Positions 27,862-36,796 of a stretch of DNA of 64,000 bases are shown here, piece after piece. The DNA comes from Bradyrhizobium sp. B097 (GTDB lineage: Bacteria; Pseudomonadota; Alphaproteobacteria; Rhizobiales; Xanthobacteraceae). The translations under genes and the position numbers were made by a program. The stretch lies in contig NZ_CP152412.1 of the NCBI RefSeq assembly GCF_038957035.1, forward strand, positions 4,150,501 to 4,214,500, given 5' to 3'. The notes beneath the pieces were generated by a model. That model was not told the DNA's origin, searched no databases, and saw nothing but the letters and a program-made list of their open reading frames with translations. How positions within the stretch are numbered: the stretch's first letter is position 1; every line of letters starts with the position of its first letter.

Positions 27862-28641
27862 CTAGAACCAGTATCGCGCTGCGTAGATCACACTCATCAG
27901 CGCTCCCGCGACGATGACGAACTGTCGGACGATGCGAGCCGGCAGGATCCGGATCAGGTGGCCTCCTGCATAGCCGCCGATCATGGCGCCGAGCAGCATC
28001 ACAGAGGTCTCCGGCCACCGCACCGCTCCCTGCACGATGAAGATCAATGTGGCGGCGAGCGAGACGCAGGTCGCCAGCAGGTTCTTCAATGCCTTGACCG
28101 CCCTGATGTCGTTGGGTTCCGTGATCGAGAGCACCGCGGTCAAGATGACGCCGAGCCCGGCACCGAAGAACCCTCCATAGACGCACGCCAATCCGAGCAT
28201 AGAACTGCTCGCGCCGGTCGAGGGCAGAGCCGCTGCCTTCTGGTGCCCGACGGTCCATGCTTGGATCTGCGATGCTTGGATCTGTGGCGCGAAGGCAAAC
28301 AGCAGCGTTGCGAATGCGATCAGGGCCGGCACCGGCAGGACGAACAGCCGCTCGGGAAGCAGCAAAAGGACGCCGGCGCCGACTGCGCCGCCAAGCGTGG
28401 AGACGGCGACGAAGCTGATCATGCGCCGCGTCGGCGGCGGCAGCTTGCCGCGATCGGCGAGCGCCGCGATCAAATGCCCCGGCGAGATCGCCACCGCATT
28501 CGACGCATTGGCGATGACCGCCGGCAAGCCTGCGGCGAGCATCGCCGGAAACGTGATGAGCGTCGCGCCACCCGCCAATGCATTGATGATGCCTCCCGCG
28601 CCACCGGCTGCGAGCAGCAGAAAACTTGTTCCGGTATCCAT
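27862..28641 (-). CDS. TauE/SafE-family sulfite/organosulfonate exporter-like protein
   Basis: A 259-aa membrane protein with about eight hydrophobic segments. The N-terminal FLLLAAGGAGGIINALAGGATLITFPAMLAAGLPAVIANASNAVA is the TauE/SafE signature, and the second repeat has GASSSMLGLACVYGGFFGAGLGVI. Family members export sulfite, sulfoacetate or other anions; the substrate is not known. An AraC-type regulator lies 73 bp upstream on the same strand. Confidence 0.92.
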   Translation of the reverse strand: MDTGTSFLLLAAGGAGGIINALAGGATLITFPAMLAAGLPAVIANASNAVAISPGHLIAALADRGKLPPPTRRMISFVAVSTLGGAVGAGVLLLLPERLFVLPVPALIAFATLLFAFAPQIQASQIQAWTVGHQKAAALPSTGASSSMLGLACVYGGFFGAGLGVILTAVLSITEPNDIRAVKALKNLLATCVSLAATLIFIVQGAVRWPETSVMLLGAMIGGYAGGHLIRILPARIVRQFVIVAGALMSVIYAARYWF

Positions 28642-28714
28642 CCTTCACCCCTTTGCAGGGTGAGCAGGCTAGCGGGCCGAGCGCCGGCCGGTCTGGAACG
28701 TCTGTGACGCCGCC

Positions 28715-29419
28715 TCAATCGCGCCAGTAAACGCCCGGTGTCGTGCCGAAGGTGCGGCGGAACAGGCGGGTGAGGTGGCTCTGGTCGGAGAAGCCCGCAT
28801 CAGCCGCAACGGCTGCGATCGGCTCGCCGGCGCGCAGCAACTGGCGGGCAAGATTGAGCCGGGCGAGCAGGCGGAAGGCATGCGGCGCGACGCCGAGCTC
28901 GCGCCTCACCATGCGGCTGAACCCTTCGCGGCTTCGCCCGAAGCTGGCGGCAATCGCGCCGATCGGCTCGACGCTCTCCGTCAAGGCCGTGCCGAGCTTC
29001 GCCCTGTCGGAGCGCCCGGCCGGGCGGAACGGCTCGCGCGACAGCATGTCGTTGGCGATCTCGCTGATGTGCTCGGGCGATATCTCGTCGATGCTCCGCC
29101 AGCGGTCCCCCACATTGATGATCCGGAGCGACGGGCAGGCGCGGCTGGCCGGAACGTAGGCGTTCAGGCAGACCGTCTCCGCGCCCGGTGTTGTCATCGG
29201 TGCGTGCAGCATTCCCGCCGGGATCAGCGCGGCATGGCCCGCAGGCACCGTGACGGTCACGCCGTCGATGCGAAAGGCGCGCGATCCCGACAGCACCAGC
29301 ACGATCTGGGTCTCGTCATGGAAGTGCGGTCTGAGGGAGAGCGAGCCGGCACCGCGCCACGACGCCAGCTCGACGATGTCGTCGTTGCCGGCGCGCCGGT
29401 AGGTCCAGGCATTGGTCAT
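28715..29419 (-). CDS. AraC-family transcriptional regulator
   Basis: A 234-aa protein. The cupin-like sensory domain (HFHDETQIVLVLSGSRAFRIDGVTVTVPAGHAALIPAGMLHAP) is followed by two helix-turn-helix motifs of the AraC domain (GAIAASFGRSREGFSRMVRRELGVAPHAF and AAVAADAGFSDQSHLTRLFRRTFGTTPGVYW). ATG 29419 begins MTNAWTYRRAG. Its position suggests control of the downstream TauE/SafE gene. Confidence 0.93.
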   Translation of the reverse strand: MTNAWTYRRAGNDDIVELASWRGAGSLSLRPHFHDETQIVLVLSGSRAFRIDGVTVTVPAGHAALIPAGMLHAPMTTPGAETVCLNAYVPASRACPSLRIINVGDRWRSIDEISPEHISEIANDMLSREPFRPAGRSDRAKLGTALTESVEPIGAIAASFGRSREGFSRMVRRELGVAPHAFRLLARLNLARQLLRAGEPIAAVAADAGFSDQSHLTRLFRRTFGTTPGVYWRD

Positions 29420-29500
29420 GGCGAAGCGGGTGATCACAGAAGCTCGAACCGGCAGGTGATCCCCGAACGTAGCACGGGGGTCACCGACCGTCATGGGAAG

Positions 29501-30763
29501 TCACCGCTGCGCGAGTGAAGCCATCGGTGAGGCCGTTCGCATCGTCGCGACGGCGATGAGGGCGGCGACGAGATTGGCGGCTGCGCTGATCGCCACCGGG
29601 ATGAAATAGCTGTGGCTGACGTCGAACGCGAAGCCGGCGGCGCTCGGACCCAGCAGCGTGCCGACGGCGACGCTGGTGTAGAGGATGCCGATGATGCCGC
29701 CGACATTGCGGCCGCCGAAATGGTCGGTGACCACAGCGGGCAGGATCGCGACCCAGCCGCCATAGAACACGCCGAACAGCAGCGCGAAGACCGTGAGCGA
29801 CCAGAAGCTGCCGGCGATCGCCCAGATCGCCAGCGAGACGGCCATGCCGAGATACATCGCAATCAGGAACGCATCGCGGCCGACCCGGTCGGCGATGCCG
29901 CCGAGGAAGAACCGGCCGGCGGTGCTGCCGACGCCGATCATCCCGAGCAGCAGCACGGCGAGCGTCGGCGCCACCTGATGGTCGACGGCAAAGGGCACCA
30001 GGTGCACGAAGGGCACGAACACCCCGAACGCGCTGATCAGGCAGGCCGCATAGAGCCCGGCGAAGCGGGCGGTCTTGACCGCGCCGCGGATCGAGACGCC
30101 TTGACGGAGCGGCGCGCCTGAAGCCGCTTCAAGCGGATCGCCATCCGGTCCGGTGCCATGGCGGCGCGGATCGTCGGCGATCAGGAGCGATGCGCCGATC
30201 CCGGCAACGACGGCGACGACGCCCAGCACGACATAGGCATCGCGCCAGCCGAGGCTCGTGATCAGCCAGGTCGCGAGCGGCGGCATCACCAGCGTCCCGA
30301 CCCCGATCCCGCTGACGGCGAGGCCCGACGCAAAACCGCGCCGCCTGACGAACCAGCGCTGCACGGCGCCCAAGGTCGGAACATAGGCGCAACCGACGCC
30401 GGCTCCGATGCCGATGCTGTAGGCGGCATAGACCTGGAGGATGGTCTGCGCCTGTCCCGCCAGCACCATGCCGAGACCGACCAGCGCCATTCCAAGGACT
30501 GCAAGCCTGCGTGCGCCCCAGCGATCGGCAAGCGGGCCGGAGACGATGCCGAGGCCGAAATACAGGAAGCCCGCGAACGAGAACACCAGCGAGACCGAGC
30601 CGCGCGAGGCGCCGAACTCCCGCTGCAACGACCCGACAAAGGACGAGAACGTATAAGCGCTGCCGAAGCCGACGAAGGTCACGACGAAAGCTGCGGCGAC
30701 GACATACCAGCCATAGAATGGCTTTGCTCTCTGATAGCCGGCGTGCATGACGGCGTTCCTCAT
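29501..30763 (-). CDS. MFS transporter
   Basis: A 420-aa major facilitator with twelve hydrophobic segments: FYGWYVVAAAFVVTFVGFGSAYTFSSFVGSLQREFGASRGSVSLVFS, then PLADRWGARRLAVLGMALVG (loop 2-3 motif). The layout resembles the monocarboxylate/OFA-type branch. GGGAG before ATG 30763 fixes the start. It overlaps the thioesterase gene by 4 bp, so the two are translationally coupled. Confidence 0.93.
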   Translation of the reverse strand: MRNAVMHAGYQRAKPFYGWYVVAAAFVVTFVGFGSAYTFSSFVGSLQREFGASRGSVSLVFSFAGFLYFGLGIVSGPLADRWGARRLAVLGMALVGLGMVLAGQAQTILQVYAAYSIGIGAGVGCAYVPTLGAVQRWFVRRRGFASGLAVSGIGVGTLVMPPLATWLITSLGWRDAYVVLGVVAVVAGIGASLLIADDPRRHGTGPDGDPLEAASGAPLRQGVSIRGAVKTARFAGLYAACLISAFGVFVPFVHLVPFAVDHQVAPTLAVLLLGMIGVGSTAGRFFLGGIADRVGRDAFLIAMYLGMAVSLAIWAIAGSFWSLTVFALLFGVFYGGWVAILPAVVTDHFGGRNVGGIIGILYTSVAVGTLLGPSAAGFAFDVSHSYFIPVAISAAANLVAALIAVATMRTASPMASLAQR

Positions 30764-31266
30764 GATCGTTCTCCCTGCGCTGCGCCGCTGCCTGCCTTGG
30801 CCGGTGGATAGAGCAGCATCTGCGTGCAGCGAAACAGCGCGATGGCCTTGCCCGTCGCTTCGCTGCGGATCTCGGCATCCCACACCTGGGTCGTGCGCCC
30901 GGCATGAACGAGGCGCGCCTCGCAGCTGACGCCGCCTTCGCGTGCGGCGCCGATGAAGTTCGTCTTCAACTCGCCGGTCGCGAAGCCGATTGCGCCGTCC
31001 GGCAAGGAGGCGAGGCAGCCGAAGCCGCACGCGGTATCCGCCAGCGCGACGATGCTTGCGCCGTGCAAGAGCCCGTGCGGCGAGAAGTGCTTCGCGGCAA
31101 TCTCGAAGCGGCCGCGGATGAGGCCGCGTTCGGCTTCGAGCCATTGAAAGTCCAACAGGCCGGGCAGGCTGCCGGGTTGCGACGCGTTGATGCGGTCGAC
31201 GCGTTGGCGGGTGTCGCTGCCAGCACCGATTTCGTGCAAAGCGAGTCTATTTGGCACCTCAGTCAT
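30760..31266 (-). CDS. PaaI-family hotdog thioesterase
   Basis: A 168-aa protein with the hotdog signature LLHGASIVALADTACGFGCLASLP and GFATGELKTNFIGAAREG. Such enzymes hydrolyse aromatic or short acyl-CoA thioesters. ATG 31266 (MTEVPNRL) is preferred over ATG 31284 and an upstream start because of the AGGACAGGAC upstream. It is the first gene of a two-gene operon with the MFS transporter. Confidence 0.9.
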   Translation of the reverse strand: MTEVPNRLALHEIGAGSDTRQRVDRINASQPGSLPGLLDFQWLEAERGLIRGRFEIAAKHFSPHGLLHGASIVALADTACGFGCLASLPDGAIGFATGELKTNFIGAAREGGVSCEARLVHAGRTTQVWDAEIRSEATGKAIALFRCTQMLLYPPAKAGSGAAQGERS

Positions 31267-31323
31267 GTCCTGTCCTGGCTCCATCAGGGAACCGGAAGCC
31301 GCTGTCGCGAGCCGTGACAAAAG

Positions 31324-31338
31324 ATTAGAAAAACTAAC
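31324..31338. promoter_or_regulatory. Putative LysR-type box upstream of the thioesterase-MFS operon
   Basis: GATTAGAAAAACTAA contains the dyad TTAG-5 nt-CTAA, an exact T-N11-A LysR box, 58 bp before the thioesterase start. An almost identical box lies in front of the divergent LysR gene. Confidence 0.6.
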
Positions 31339-31444
31339 TTTATTGGCCCGGATTGCTCTGCGTTGACGCGGCTCTCGGCATTACGATAGGCTGATTGAGC
31401 GCCGGGAAGGTCCCGTTGGCAAACCAGATTTGCTGCGCGATTGA

Positions 31445-31459
31445 GATTAGAAAATCTAA
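31445..31459. promoter_or_regulatory. Putative LysR-type box directly before the LysR gene
   Basis: GATTAGAAAATCTAA (TTAG-5 nt-CTAA, T-N11-A) ends 3 bp before the LysR start codon and differs from the 31324 site at one base. Binding here would block translation initiation or transcription, consistent with autorepression. Confidence 0.6.
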
Positions 31460-31462
31460 ATC

Positions 31463-32365
31463 ATGGAGAGTAGGCTTCCACCACTGAACGCGCTCAAGGT
31501 GTTCGAGTCCGCCGCCCGCCATCTCTCGGTGAAGCTCGCGGCCGAGGAGCTGTGCGTGACGCCGGGCGCGGTCAGCCAGATGCTCAAGACGCTGGAAGCC
31601 CATCTCGGCGTCAAGCTGTTCGAGCGGGTGCCGCGCGGCATCTATCTCACCGACGCTGGGCGCGACTATCTGCCGTCGATCCGCAATGCGTTTCGCCAGA
31701 TCGCCGAGGCCTCGCGCCGCGTCGCTGCGTCGGTCGATGTCGGTACGCTGACGGTGAGCGTCACGCCGTTCTTTGCGTCGGCCTGGCTGGTGCCGCGCAT
31801 GGCGTCGTTTCAGGGGACGCATCCCGAGATCGATCTTCAGATCGTCACCAGCAACACGCTGGTCGATTTCTCGCGCAGCGGCATCGACGTCGCGGTGCGC
31901 CACGGCCTCGGCCGCTATCCGGGGCTGCGCAGCGACCGCGTCGTCACGGTCGAGATGGTGGCGGTCGCCTCGCCGTCGCTGGTTGCGCGTCTCGGGCGGC
32001 CGGCATCTCCCACAGATCTCGCGGGCTGGCCGCAGGTGCATGATGCCGATCGCAAAGGGTGGAGCCTGTGGTTTCAGGCCAACGGCATCGCGGAGGTGCG
32101 CACGCCGCGCGGCGCTTCGTTCGACGACAGCGGTCTGCTGCTGAAGGCCGTGCTGACCGGGCAGGGCGCAGGCCTGCTGCCGGCGGCGATGGTTACGAAT
32201 GAGATCGAGAGCGGCGAACTGATCCAGCTGCTCGCGACCGCGCATCTGGAGGAGTTCGCGTATTATCTCGTCTGCCCTGACAACCGGCAGGGGCTTCCGA
32301 AGATCGCGGCGTTCAGGGAATGGATATTGGGGCCGGTGGCCCAGTCGGCGCTTGGGGACCGCTAG
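31463..32365 (+). CDS. LysR-family regulator, GcvA-like
   Basis: A 300-aa protein starting MESRLPPLNALKVFESAARHLSVKLAAEELCVTPGAVSQMLKTLEAHLGVKLFERVPRGIYLTDAG, the GcvA-type helix-turn-helix. The effector domain (TLTVSVTPFFASAWLVPRM) has the family's WL-P block. It is divergent from the thioesterase-MFS operon with two matching boxes between them, so control of that operon is likely. Confidence 0.95.
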   Translation: MESRLPPLNALKVFESAARHLSVKLAAEELCVTPGAVSQMLKTLEAHLGVKLFERVPRGIYLTDAGRDYLPSIRNAFRQIAEASRRVAASVDVGTLTVSVTPFFASAWLVPRMASFQGTHPEIDLQIVTSNTLVDFSRSGIDVAVRHGLGRYPGLRSDRVVTVEMVAVASPSLVARLGRPASPTDLAGWPQVHDADRKGWSLWFQANGIAEVRTPRGASFDDSGLLLKAVLTGQGAGLLPAAMVTNEIESGELIQLLATAHLEEFAYYLVCPDNRQGLPKIAAFREWILGPVAQSALGDR

Positions 32366-32383
32366 CTATCTCGCCGCCGTGCT

Positions 32384-33200
32384 CTATCGATAGAACGCGT
32401 TCGGCGGCACGCCAAAATGCTTGCGGAACATCGCGGTGAAGGCGCTCTGGCTGGCATAGCCGGCATCGAGCGCGACATCGACCACCCGCGCGCCGCGCGC
32501 GAGGCGTTCCAGCGCGAACAGCAGGCGGGCCTGCTGACGCCACTCGCCGAACGTCATGCCGGTTTCGCGGGCGAACAGACGATGGATCGTCTTCGACGTC
32601 AGCTTCAGCCGGCGCGCCCACTGCTCGGCGGTGGAGGCGTCGTCCGGGGCGGGCCACCAGCGCCGCGCAGATCCGCGCCAGCCTTTCGTCGCGCGGCATC
32701 GGCAGATGCAGCGGCAGCACATCGATTTCGCGCAGCTGGTCGAGCAGCACGCGCATCAGGCGCTCGTCGGACGTCGCGGGCGCATAGTCCAGCGGCACAC
32801 CCATCGCGGCGACGAACAATTCGCGCAGCAGCGGCGAGACCGTGAACACACAGCTGGTCTGCGGCAGATTGGGGGCCGCGTCGCTGTCCACGAACACGGT
32901 GCGGATCTTGACCGCGCCGCACATCCGGACCTCGTGCGCGAGACCGGCCACCAGCCACACGGCGCGATTGGGCGGCACCACCCAGGTGCCCTCGGCGCAG
33001 CGCACGATCATCACGCCTTCGATCGCATAGAGCAGCTGGCCGCGCGGATGCGCATGCAGGCCGGTCGATGTGCCGCTCGGATAGTCGATCTCCATCGCCG
33101 CCATCGGTCGCGCCGTGGCGTGATAATCGAGGTGCCGTGTGATCAGCTCGTCCAACACGTCGTTAGTCTCGCATGTCCCAATCTCGCTAGGTGAGGTCAT
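32384..33200 (-). pseudogene. Frameshifted AraC-family regulator
   Basis: The N-terminal part (from ATG 33200: cupin domain with HAHPRGQLLYAIEGVMIVRCAEGTWVVPPNRAVWL) runs into a wrong frame after ALVAR. The C-terminal AraC domain (AEQWARRLKLTSKTIHRLFARETGMTFGEWRQQARLL and GYASQSAFTAMFRKHFGVPPNAFYR) is in the neighbouring frame. Removing one base from the G run at 32646-32649 joins them into a normal protein of about 272 aa. This is either a recent inactivation or a sequencing error. It is divergent from the DMT transporter at 33271; an imperfect dyad TCTCGCTAG/CTAGCGCGAGA spans its start (33182-33212). Confidence 0.85.
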
Positions 33201-33270
33201 TCTAGCGCGAGACGGACTCATGCGCGACAGGTAGTTGCTGGTGTGTCCTTCACCAACGCGCTGCCGGATC

Positions 33271-34179
33271 ATGCTCAAGAAGAATGCTGCACTTCTCTAT
33301 CCCTTCGTTGCCATCGTGCTGTGGGCCGGCAACGTCATTGTCTCGCGTCTGTCGGCGCACACGATCGGTCCGCAGGCGATCACCTTCTATCGCCTGCTGG
33401 TCGCGGTGCTGATGATGTCGCCATTCGTGGCGCGCGCCGCCTGGCGCAATCGCCGCGCGATCTGGCCGCATCTCGGGCCGCTCGCGATCCTCGGCTTCCT
33501 TGCGATGTGCCTGTTCCAGAGCCTGTCATATCTCGCGGCCGAGACCACGACTGCGACCAACATGGCCGTGTTCACCGCGCTGACGCCGCTGCTCACGGTC
33601 GCGCTCAGCGCCGCGCTGCTCGGCGAGCAGCCGACGCTTGGCATGGTCTGCGGCGCGCCGCTGTCGTTCGCAGGCCTCGTCTATCTCGTCAGCGGCGGCG
33701 AATTGTCGTCGCTGTTGCAGACCGGCGTGCATCCGGGCGATGCACTGATGCTGCTGGCCGCGATCGCCTACGCGCTGTACGGCGTACTGTTGAAGCGATG
33801 GAGTTTGCCGATCACCGGGTGGCAATCGACCTACATGCAGGCGTTGTGCGCGCTGGCCGTGATGTTTCCCGCGTTCCTCGCGACGCCGGCGCCGCTGCGC
33901 CAGGTCAACGCCGAGACCTGGCCGTTGATCGTCTATGCCGGCGCGCTGGCCTCGGTGGTGCTGCCGTTCCTGTGGATCCGCGGGGTCGCGCAGCTCGGCC
34001 CGAACCGCTGCGCGGTCTTCATGAACCTGCTGCCGGTACTGACGGCCGCGGCCGCGATCGTGATGCTGGGCGAGCCGGTCAGGACGTTTCACGTCATTGG
34101 CGGCGGCCTCGCGCTGCTCGGCGTTGCCTGCGCGCTGGCGTTTCCGCGGCCGCTGTTGACCGCACACAATCCGCGATGA
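33271..34179 (+). CDS. EamA/DMT-family transporter
   Basis: A 302-aa protein with ten membrane segments in two EamA repeats: YPFVAIVLWAGNVIVSRLSAHTIGPQAITFYRLLVA in the first and LMLLAAIAYALYGVLLKRW in the second, ending in the usual LGEPVRTFHVIGGGLALLGV. Family members export metabolites or amino acids. It is divergent from the broken AraC gene, which probably was its regulator. Confidence 0.92.
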   Translation: MLKKNAALLYPFVAIVLWAGNVIVSRLSAHTIGPQAITFYRLLVAVLMMSPFVARAAWRNRRAIWPHLGPLAILGFLAMCLFQSLSYLAAETTTATNMAVFTALTPLLTVALSAALLGEQPTLGMVCGAPLSFAGLVYLVSGGELSSLLQTGVHPGDALMLLAAIAYALYGVLLKRWSLPITGWQSTYMQALCALAVMFPAFLATPAPLRQVNAETWPLIVYAGALASVVLPFLWIRGVAQLGPNRCAVFMNLLPVLTAAAAIVMLGEPVRTFHVIGGGLALLGVACALAFPRPLLTAHNPR

Positions 34180-34290
34180 CGTGCGACTTACGGATCGGCG
34201 ATCTCGCGGTTTTGATCACATGTGAAAGGTCGGGGCAGAATAGAACGCCGCGGTCGGCGGTCACTTGTTCGGTGAAACGGAGTGATCGCC

Positions 34291-34506
34291 ATGCGTGTTG
34301 CCTTGGTCTTGACGTTGCCTCTTGTGATACTGTGGGGTGCGGTTGCCGACGCGGCCACTGCGCATCACCGGCGCGTGCGACAGCACCTCATCATCCGTCC
34401 GAGCGAAGAGGTGGTCGTACCTGGCGGGTACAGATATCCCGGCTTCGGCCCAATCCCGCCAGGCGAGAACCGCAATCTCGATCCATCCACCCGCGGCAGT
34501 GGCTGA
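34291..34506 (+). CDS. Small secreted hypothetical protein (71 aa)
   Basis: ATG 34291 has GGAG upstream. The product has a signal peptide (MRVALVLTLPLVILWGAVADAATAHH) and a short mature part with RPSEEVVVPGGYRYPGFGPIPPGENRNLDPSTRG. This Pro/Gly-rich tail is typical of tiny periplasmic proteins of the lineage. Function is unknown. Confidence 0.7.
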   Translation: MRVALVLTLPLVILWGAVADAATAHHRRVRQHLIIRPSEEVVVPGGYRYPGFGPIPPGENRNLDPSTRGSG

Positions 34507-34699
34507 CATCGGTCAGCGCCGCAGCTCCATCACGTCGATCACGCCGCCAACGCCGCGTTTCGGTGGCGACGTGATCGTTCCAGGGCTGCAGCCGCGTGCC
34601 TGAGTGACCCGCCTCACATCACTCCCGGAGCCGTTCTGCGAGTGTCTCGGCCAAGGCGATGCAATGGTGCGTCGGCCCAATTGTGGAGGAGGGTAAATC

Positions 34700-34924
34700 A
34701 TGCGTGCAATTTCACTGAGCTTCGCCGTCGCAACTGCGATTGCTCTGTTCACGTTCGGTCAGTCGGCTTCCGCCGCCCCCGTCGGGGCCGTTGTGAAGGC
34801 GTGCGACAGAACTGCCGGATGCAACTATACCCTGAACAAGGCTGGCGACCTGTCGGGCTGTTCCTCGAAGGTCTGCTTCTACTGCCCGAACAACAGCAAG
34901 CGGCAGTGCTTCCCGGTGCAGTAA
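34700..34924 (+). CDS. Small secreted cysteine-rich protein (74 aa)
   Basis: A signal peptide (MRAISLSFAVATAIALFTFGQSASA) is followed by a 49-residue mature part with six cysteines (ACDRTAGCNY, SGCSSKVCFYC, QCF), which could form three disulfides in the periplasm. GGAGG lies upstream of ATG 34700. No family is recognised. The layout resembles small periplasmic or secreted disulfide-stabilised proteins. Confidence 0.75.
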   Translation: MRAISLSFAVATAIALFTFGQSASAAPVGAVVKACDRTAGCNYTLNKAGDLSGCSSKVCFYCPNNSKRQCFPVQ

Positions 34925-34930
34925 GCAGCC

Positions 34931-34957
34931 AGGGGCTCGCTTCCAGCGGGCCCCTTT
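34931..34957 (+). terminator. Terminator after the cysteine-rich gene
   Basis: GGGGC (34931-34935 region) pairs with GCCCC, with an extended CGC/GCG stem and a TTCCA loop, followed by TTT. It starts 7 bp after the stop and lies between convergent genes, so it may serve both directions. Confidence 0.6.
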
Positions 34958-34974
34958 GCTTCTCGGGGACCGAG

Positions 34975-35256
34975 CTACGCTGCGCCGGTGACCAGCTTGT
35001 GCTGAGGTCTCTCGGTGGCACGCATTTCGAGCGTGGCGATGGTTCCCTTGAGATTGTCGTGCCGCTCATGGAGCGACCTTGCCAAGATCGGGTACCTTGG
35101 GTTCGATCGGTCATAAATTCCCGCGCGGGCTTCTTCGGTCGCGATGTCGACTTCGATCTGCTGGCAGGCCAGGACAAGATCGGACAGCATCTTCCTGACC
35201 GTCGACTCTCGTCCGGTGCTTGGGCGAGCTGTCTCAAAACGATGATGCATGTTCAT
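34975..35256 (-). CDS. Hypothetical helical protein (93 aa)
   Basis: A soluble, charged, mainly helical product: VRKMLSDLVLACQQIEVDIATEEARAGIYDRSNPRYPILARSLHERHDNLKGTIATLEMRA. No signal peptide or known domain. Spacing of hydrophobic residues suggests a helical hairpin or coiled coil. The start at 35256 (MNMHHRF) may be a few residues long. Confidence 0.65.
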   Translation of the reverse strand: MNMHHRFETARPSTGRESTVRKMLSDLVLACQQIEVDIATEEARAGIYDRSNPRYPILARSLHERHDNLKGTIATLEMRATERPQHKLVTGAA

Positions 35257-35421
35257 GTGCGTGCTCCGAATGTTCGAGTTCGGTACACCGGGACAGCTGG
35301 CGCCGAACTATTCACGGATACATCGCAAGTCGCCTGCCAGGAGCGGGTCCGTAAGAATACGGCGCGAGCGGTCTCGCGCGGGAGCGCCACCGGGTAGCGA
35401 CAGTCTGATGGGTCTCGCAGG

Positions 35422-36102
35422 CTATTCTCGGCGCCAAGCCGGAATGCAGGCGCTGAGCGCGACCCGCCTGTAGTCTCGAGCGGCGTTCTGATCTCCGGAT
35501 TCTTCCGCAAACCTGACCGCTGCTTCCATGTCCTGCGAGGCAGACGCGCTATCGCAGAACAGGCTGTGAATTTCAGCCCGGTATCGATATGCCCTGTAGT
35601 TCATCGGGTTGTACTGAAGCGCCAGGGTGTAGTTGGTTTGCTCCTCAGCGGCGCCTCGGCGCGCTTCATCCGATTGACTGTCGATGTTGGCCAGGCGATT
35701 GAGCGCCTGGAGTGTTCCGAGCTCCGTGTACCGTTGAGACATCGCGCCGAAACTTGCAGGAAGTGCTTCGGCCGAAGCAGCAGGCTGCTTTGCCGCGCTC
35801 TGTGCGCGTTCAATTTCGATCTTCTTGTATTTGATGGCGTTGTCGTAGTCGCGCAGGCTTTGGAAGGTGCTCGATATTTCGCTGTTGATCGGCGCGATGT
35901 AGGCAGTCGACAGTCGTCGATCGCTCAGCAGGTTGAGGCAAGCCTGTATCTTTACCTGCGCGGGCAAGACATCGCGACATTCCTTGTCAACCACACGACG
36001 CGCGTCCCGCGAGTGCACGGTCGGCGGCGTCTGAGCAGCAGGCAGGACAATAGCCAGTGCGAAGCAGACCGCTAACCTGAGACCGCGACTCGGGCTATCC
36101 AT
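35422..36102 (-). CDS. Secreted TPR-like hypothetical protein
   Basis: A 226-aa protein with a signal peptide (LRLAVCFALAIVLPAAQT) and helical repeats: DYDNAIKYKKIEIERAQS, YTELGTLQALNRLANIDSQSDEARRGAAEEQTNYTLALQYNPMNYRAYRYRAEIHSLF and ASASQDMEAAVRFAEESGDQNAARDYRRVA. The last two look like tetratricopeptide hairpins. Probably a periplasmic scaffold; function is unknown. Confidence 0.75.
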   Translation of the reverse strand: MDSPSRGLRLAVCFALAIVLPAAQTPPTVHSRDARRVVDKECRDVLPAQVKIQACLNLLSDRRLSTAYIAPINSEISSTFQSLRDYDNAIKYKKIEIERAQSAAKQPAASAEALPASFGAMSQRYTELGTLQALNRLANIDSQSDEARRGAAEEQTNYTLALQYNPMNYRAYRYRAEIHSLFCDSASASQDMEAAVRFAEESGDQNAARDYRRVALSACIPAWRRE

Positions 36103-36467
36103 CTTATTTCTTTGCCTTCAGCCCGATCTCGACCAGCCGGCGGATACTTCGTGCGGGCTTCATGATGATTTGATGCCAAATAATCAAGCCGAGGGGAAGC
36201 TGCGACTTCCACCTCGGCTCTCACCCTCATCCGGCTCCGTGGCTACGCCAAGCCTCAAGGCTCGATCATCGATCGCATAGCGGCTGACGCGTTTCATTGA
36301 TGGGCTCAAAAGTGAGGCCGTTCGTGACTGGGATCGACCGAACGGCCTCAGCCGGCCCGCGGTACCAAAATGGAAGAATGGGCCGGCTGTCGAGCTACGG
36401 CGTCGCCGGATAGATGGTTTCGCCAGCCAATTGACGTCGCGACCGTCCGCCCCTTCGACCTGTTGGG
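36103..36467. other. Non-coding region with three successive hairpins
   Basis: No gene is seen in 365 bp. There are three strong inverted repeats: AGCCGAGGGGAAG with its near complement (36187-36219), an exact 12-bp repeat TGAGGCCGTTCG/CGAACGGCCTCA (36313-36324 and 36339-36350), and GCCGGCCC/GGGCCGGC (36351-36358 and 36380-36387). They may terminate the minus-strand DUF3606 transcript or form a structured RNA. Confidence 0.5.
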
Positions 36468-36638
36468 TCAGATCACCTTTGCTTCCTTGGTGATGGCGGC
36501 AATTGAGGGACCCGATTTTCGAACGATTGAAGCAAACTGTTGATCAGAGACCTTGAGGCGCTTCCTCAATATTTTGACCTGGACCTTGTCGCGCAGATCC
36601 AGCGAATTGCGAAAATAGATCTGCCTGCGTTTGTTCAT
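36468..36638 (-). CDS. DUF3606-type small protein
   Basis: A 56-aa product MNKRRQIYFRNSLDLRDKVQV continues KILRKRLKVSDQQFASIVRKSG and ends AAITKEAKVI. The pattern (D-x-x-D start, then a short helix-turn-helix with V-S-x-x-Q/E and V-x-x-x-G) matches DUF3606, small proteins frequent in rhizobia. Function is unknown. ATG 36638 is chosen because it begins the domain; the upstream Shine-Dalgarno is weak. Confidence 0.65.
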   Translation of the reverse strand: MNKRRQIYFRNSLDLRDKVQVKILRKRLKVSDQQFASIVRKSGPSIAAITKEAKVI

Positions 36639-36796
36639 GGGAGCTTGGCTCGCAAAGGACACGTTGCTCGCGATGTTGCGACATTGCGTCGACATCGATC
36701 GGTCGACGAGGGGACCGGTTGCCCTCGCGAGCGGGCCGTCGCCGCCTACGCAACGCCGGGCCAAGGGCAACGTTCCCTGAACGACGAGGCCGCTTG

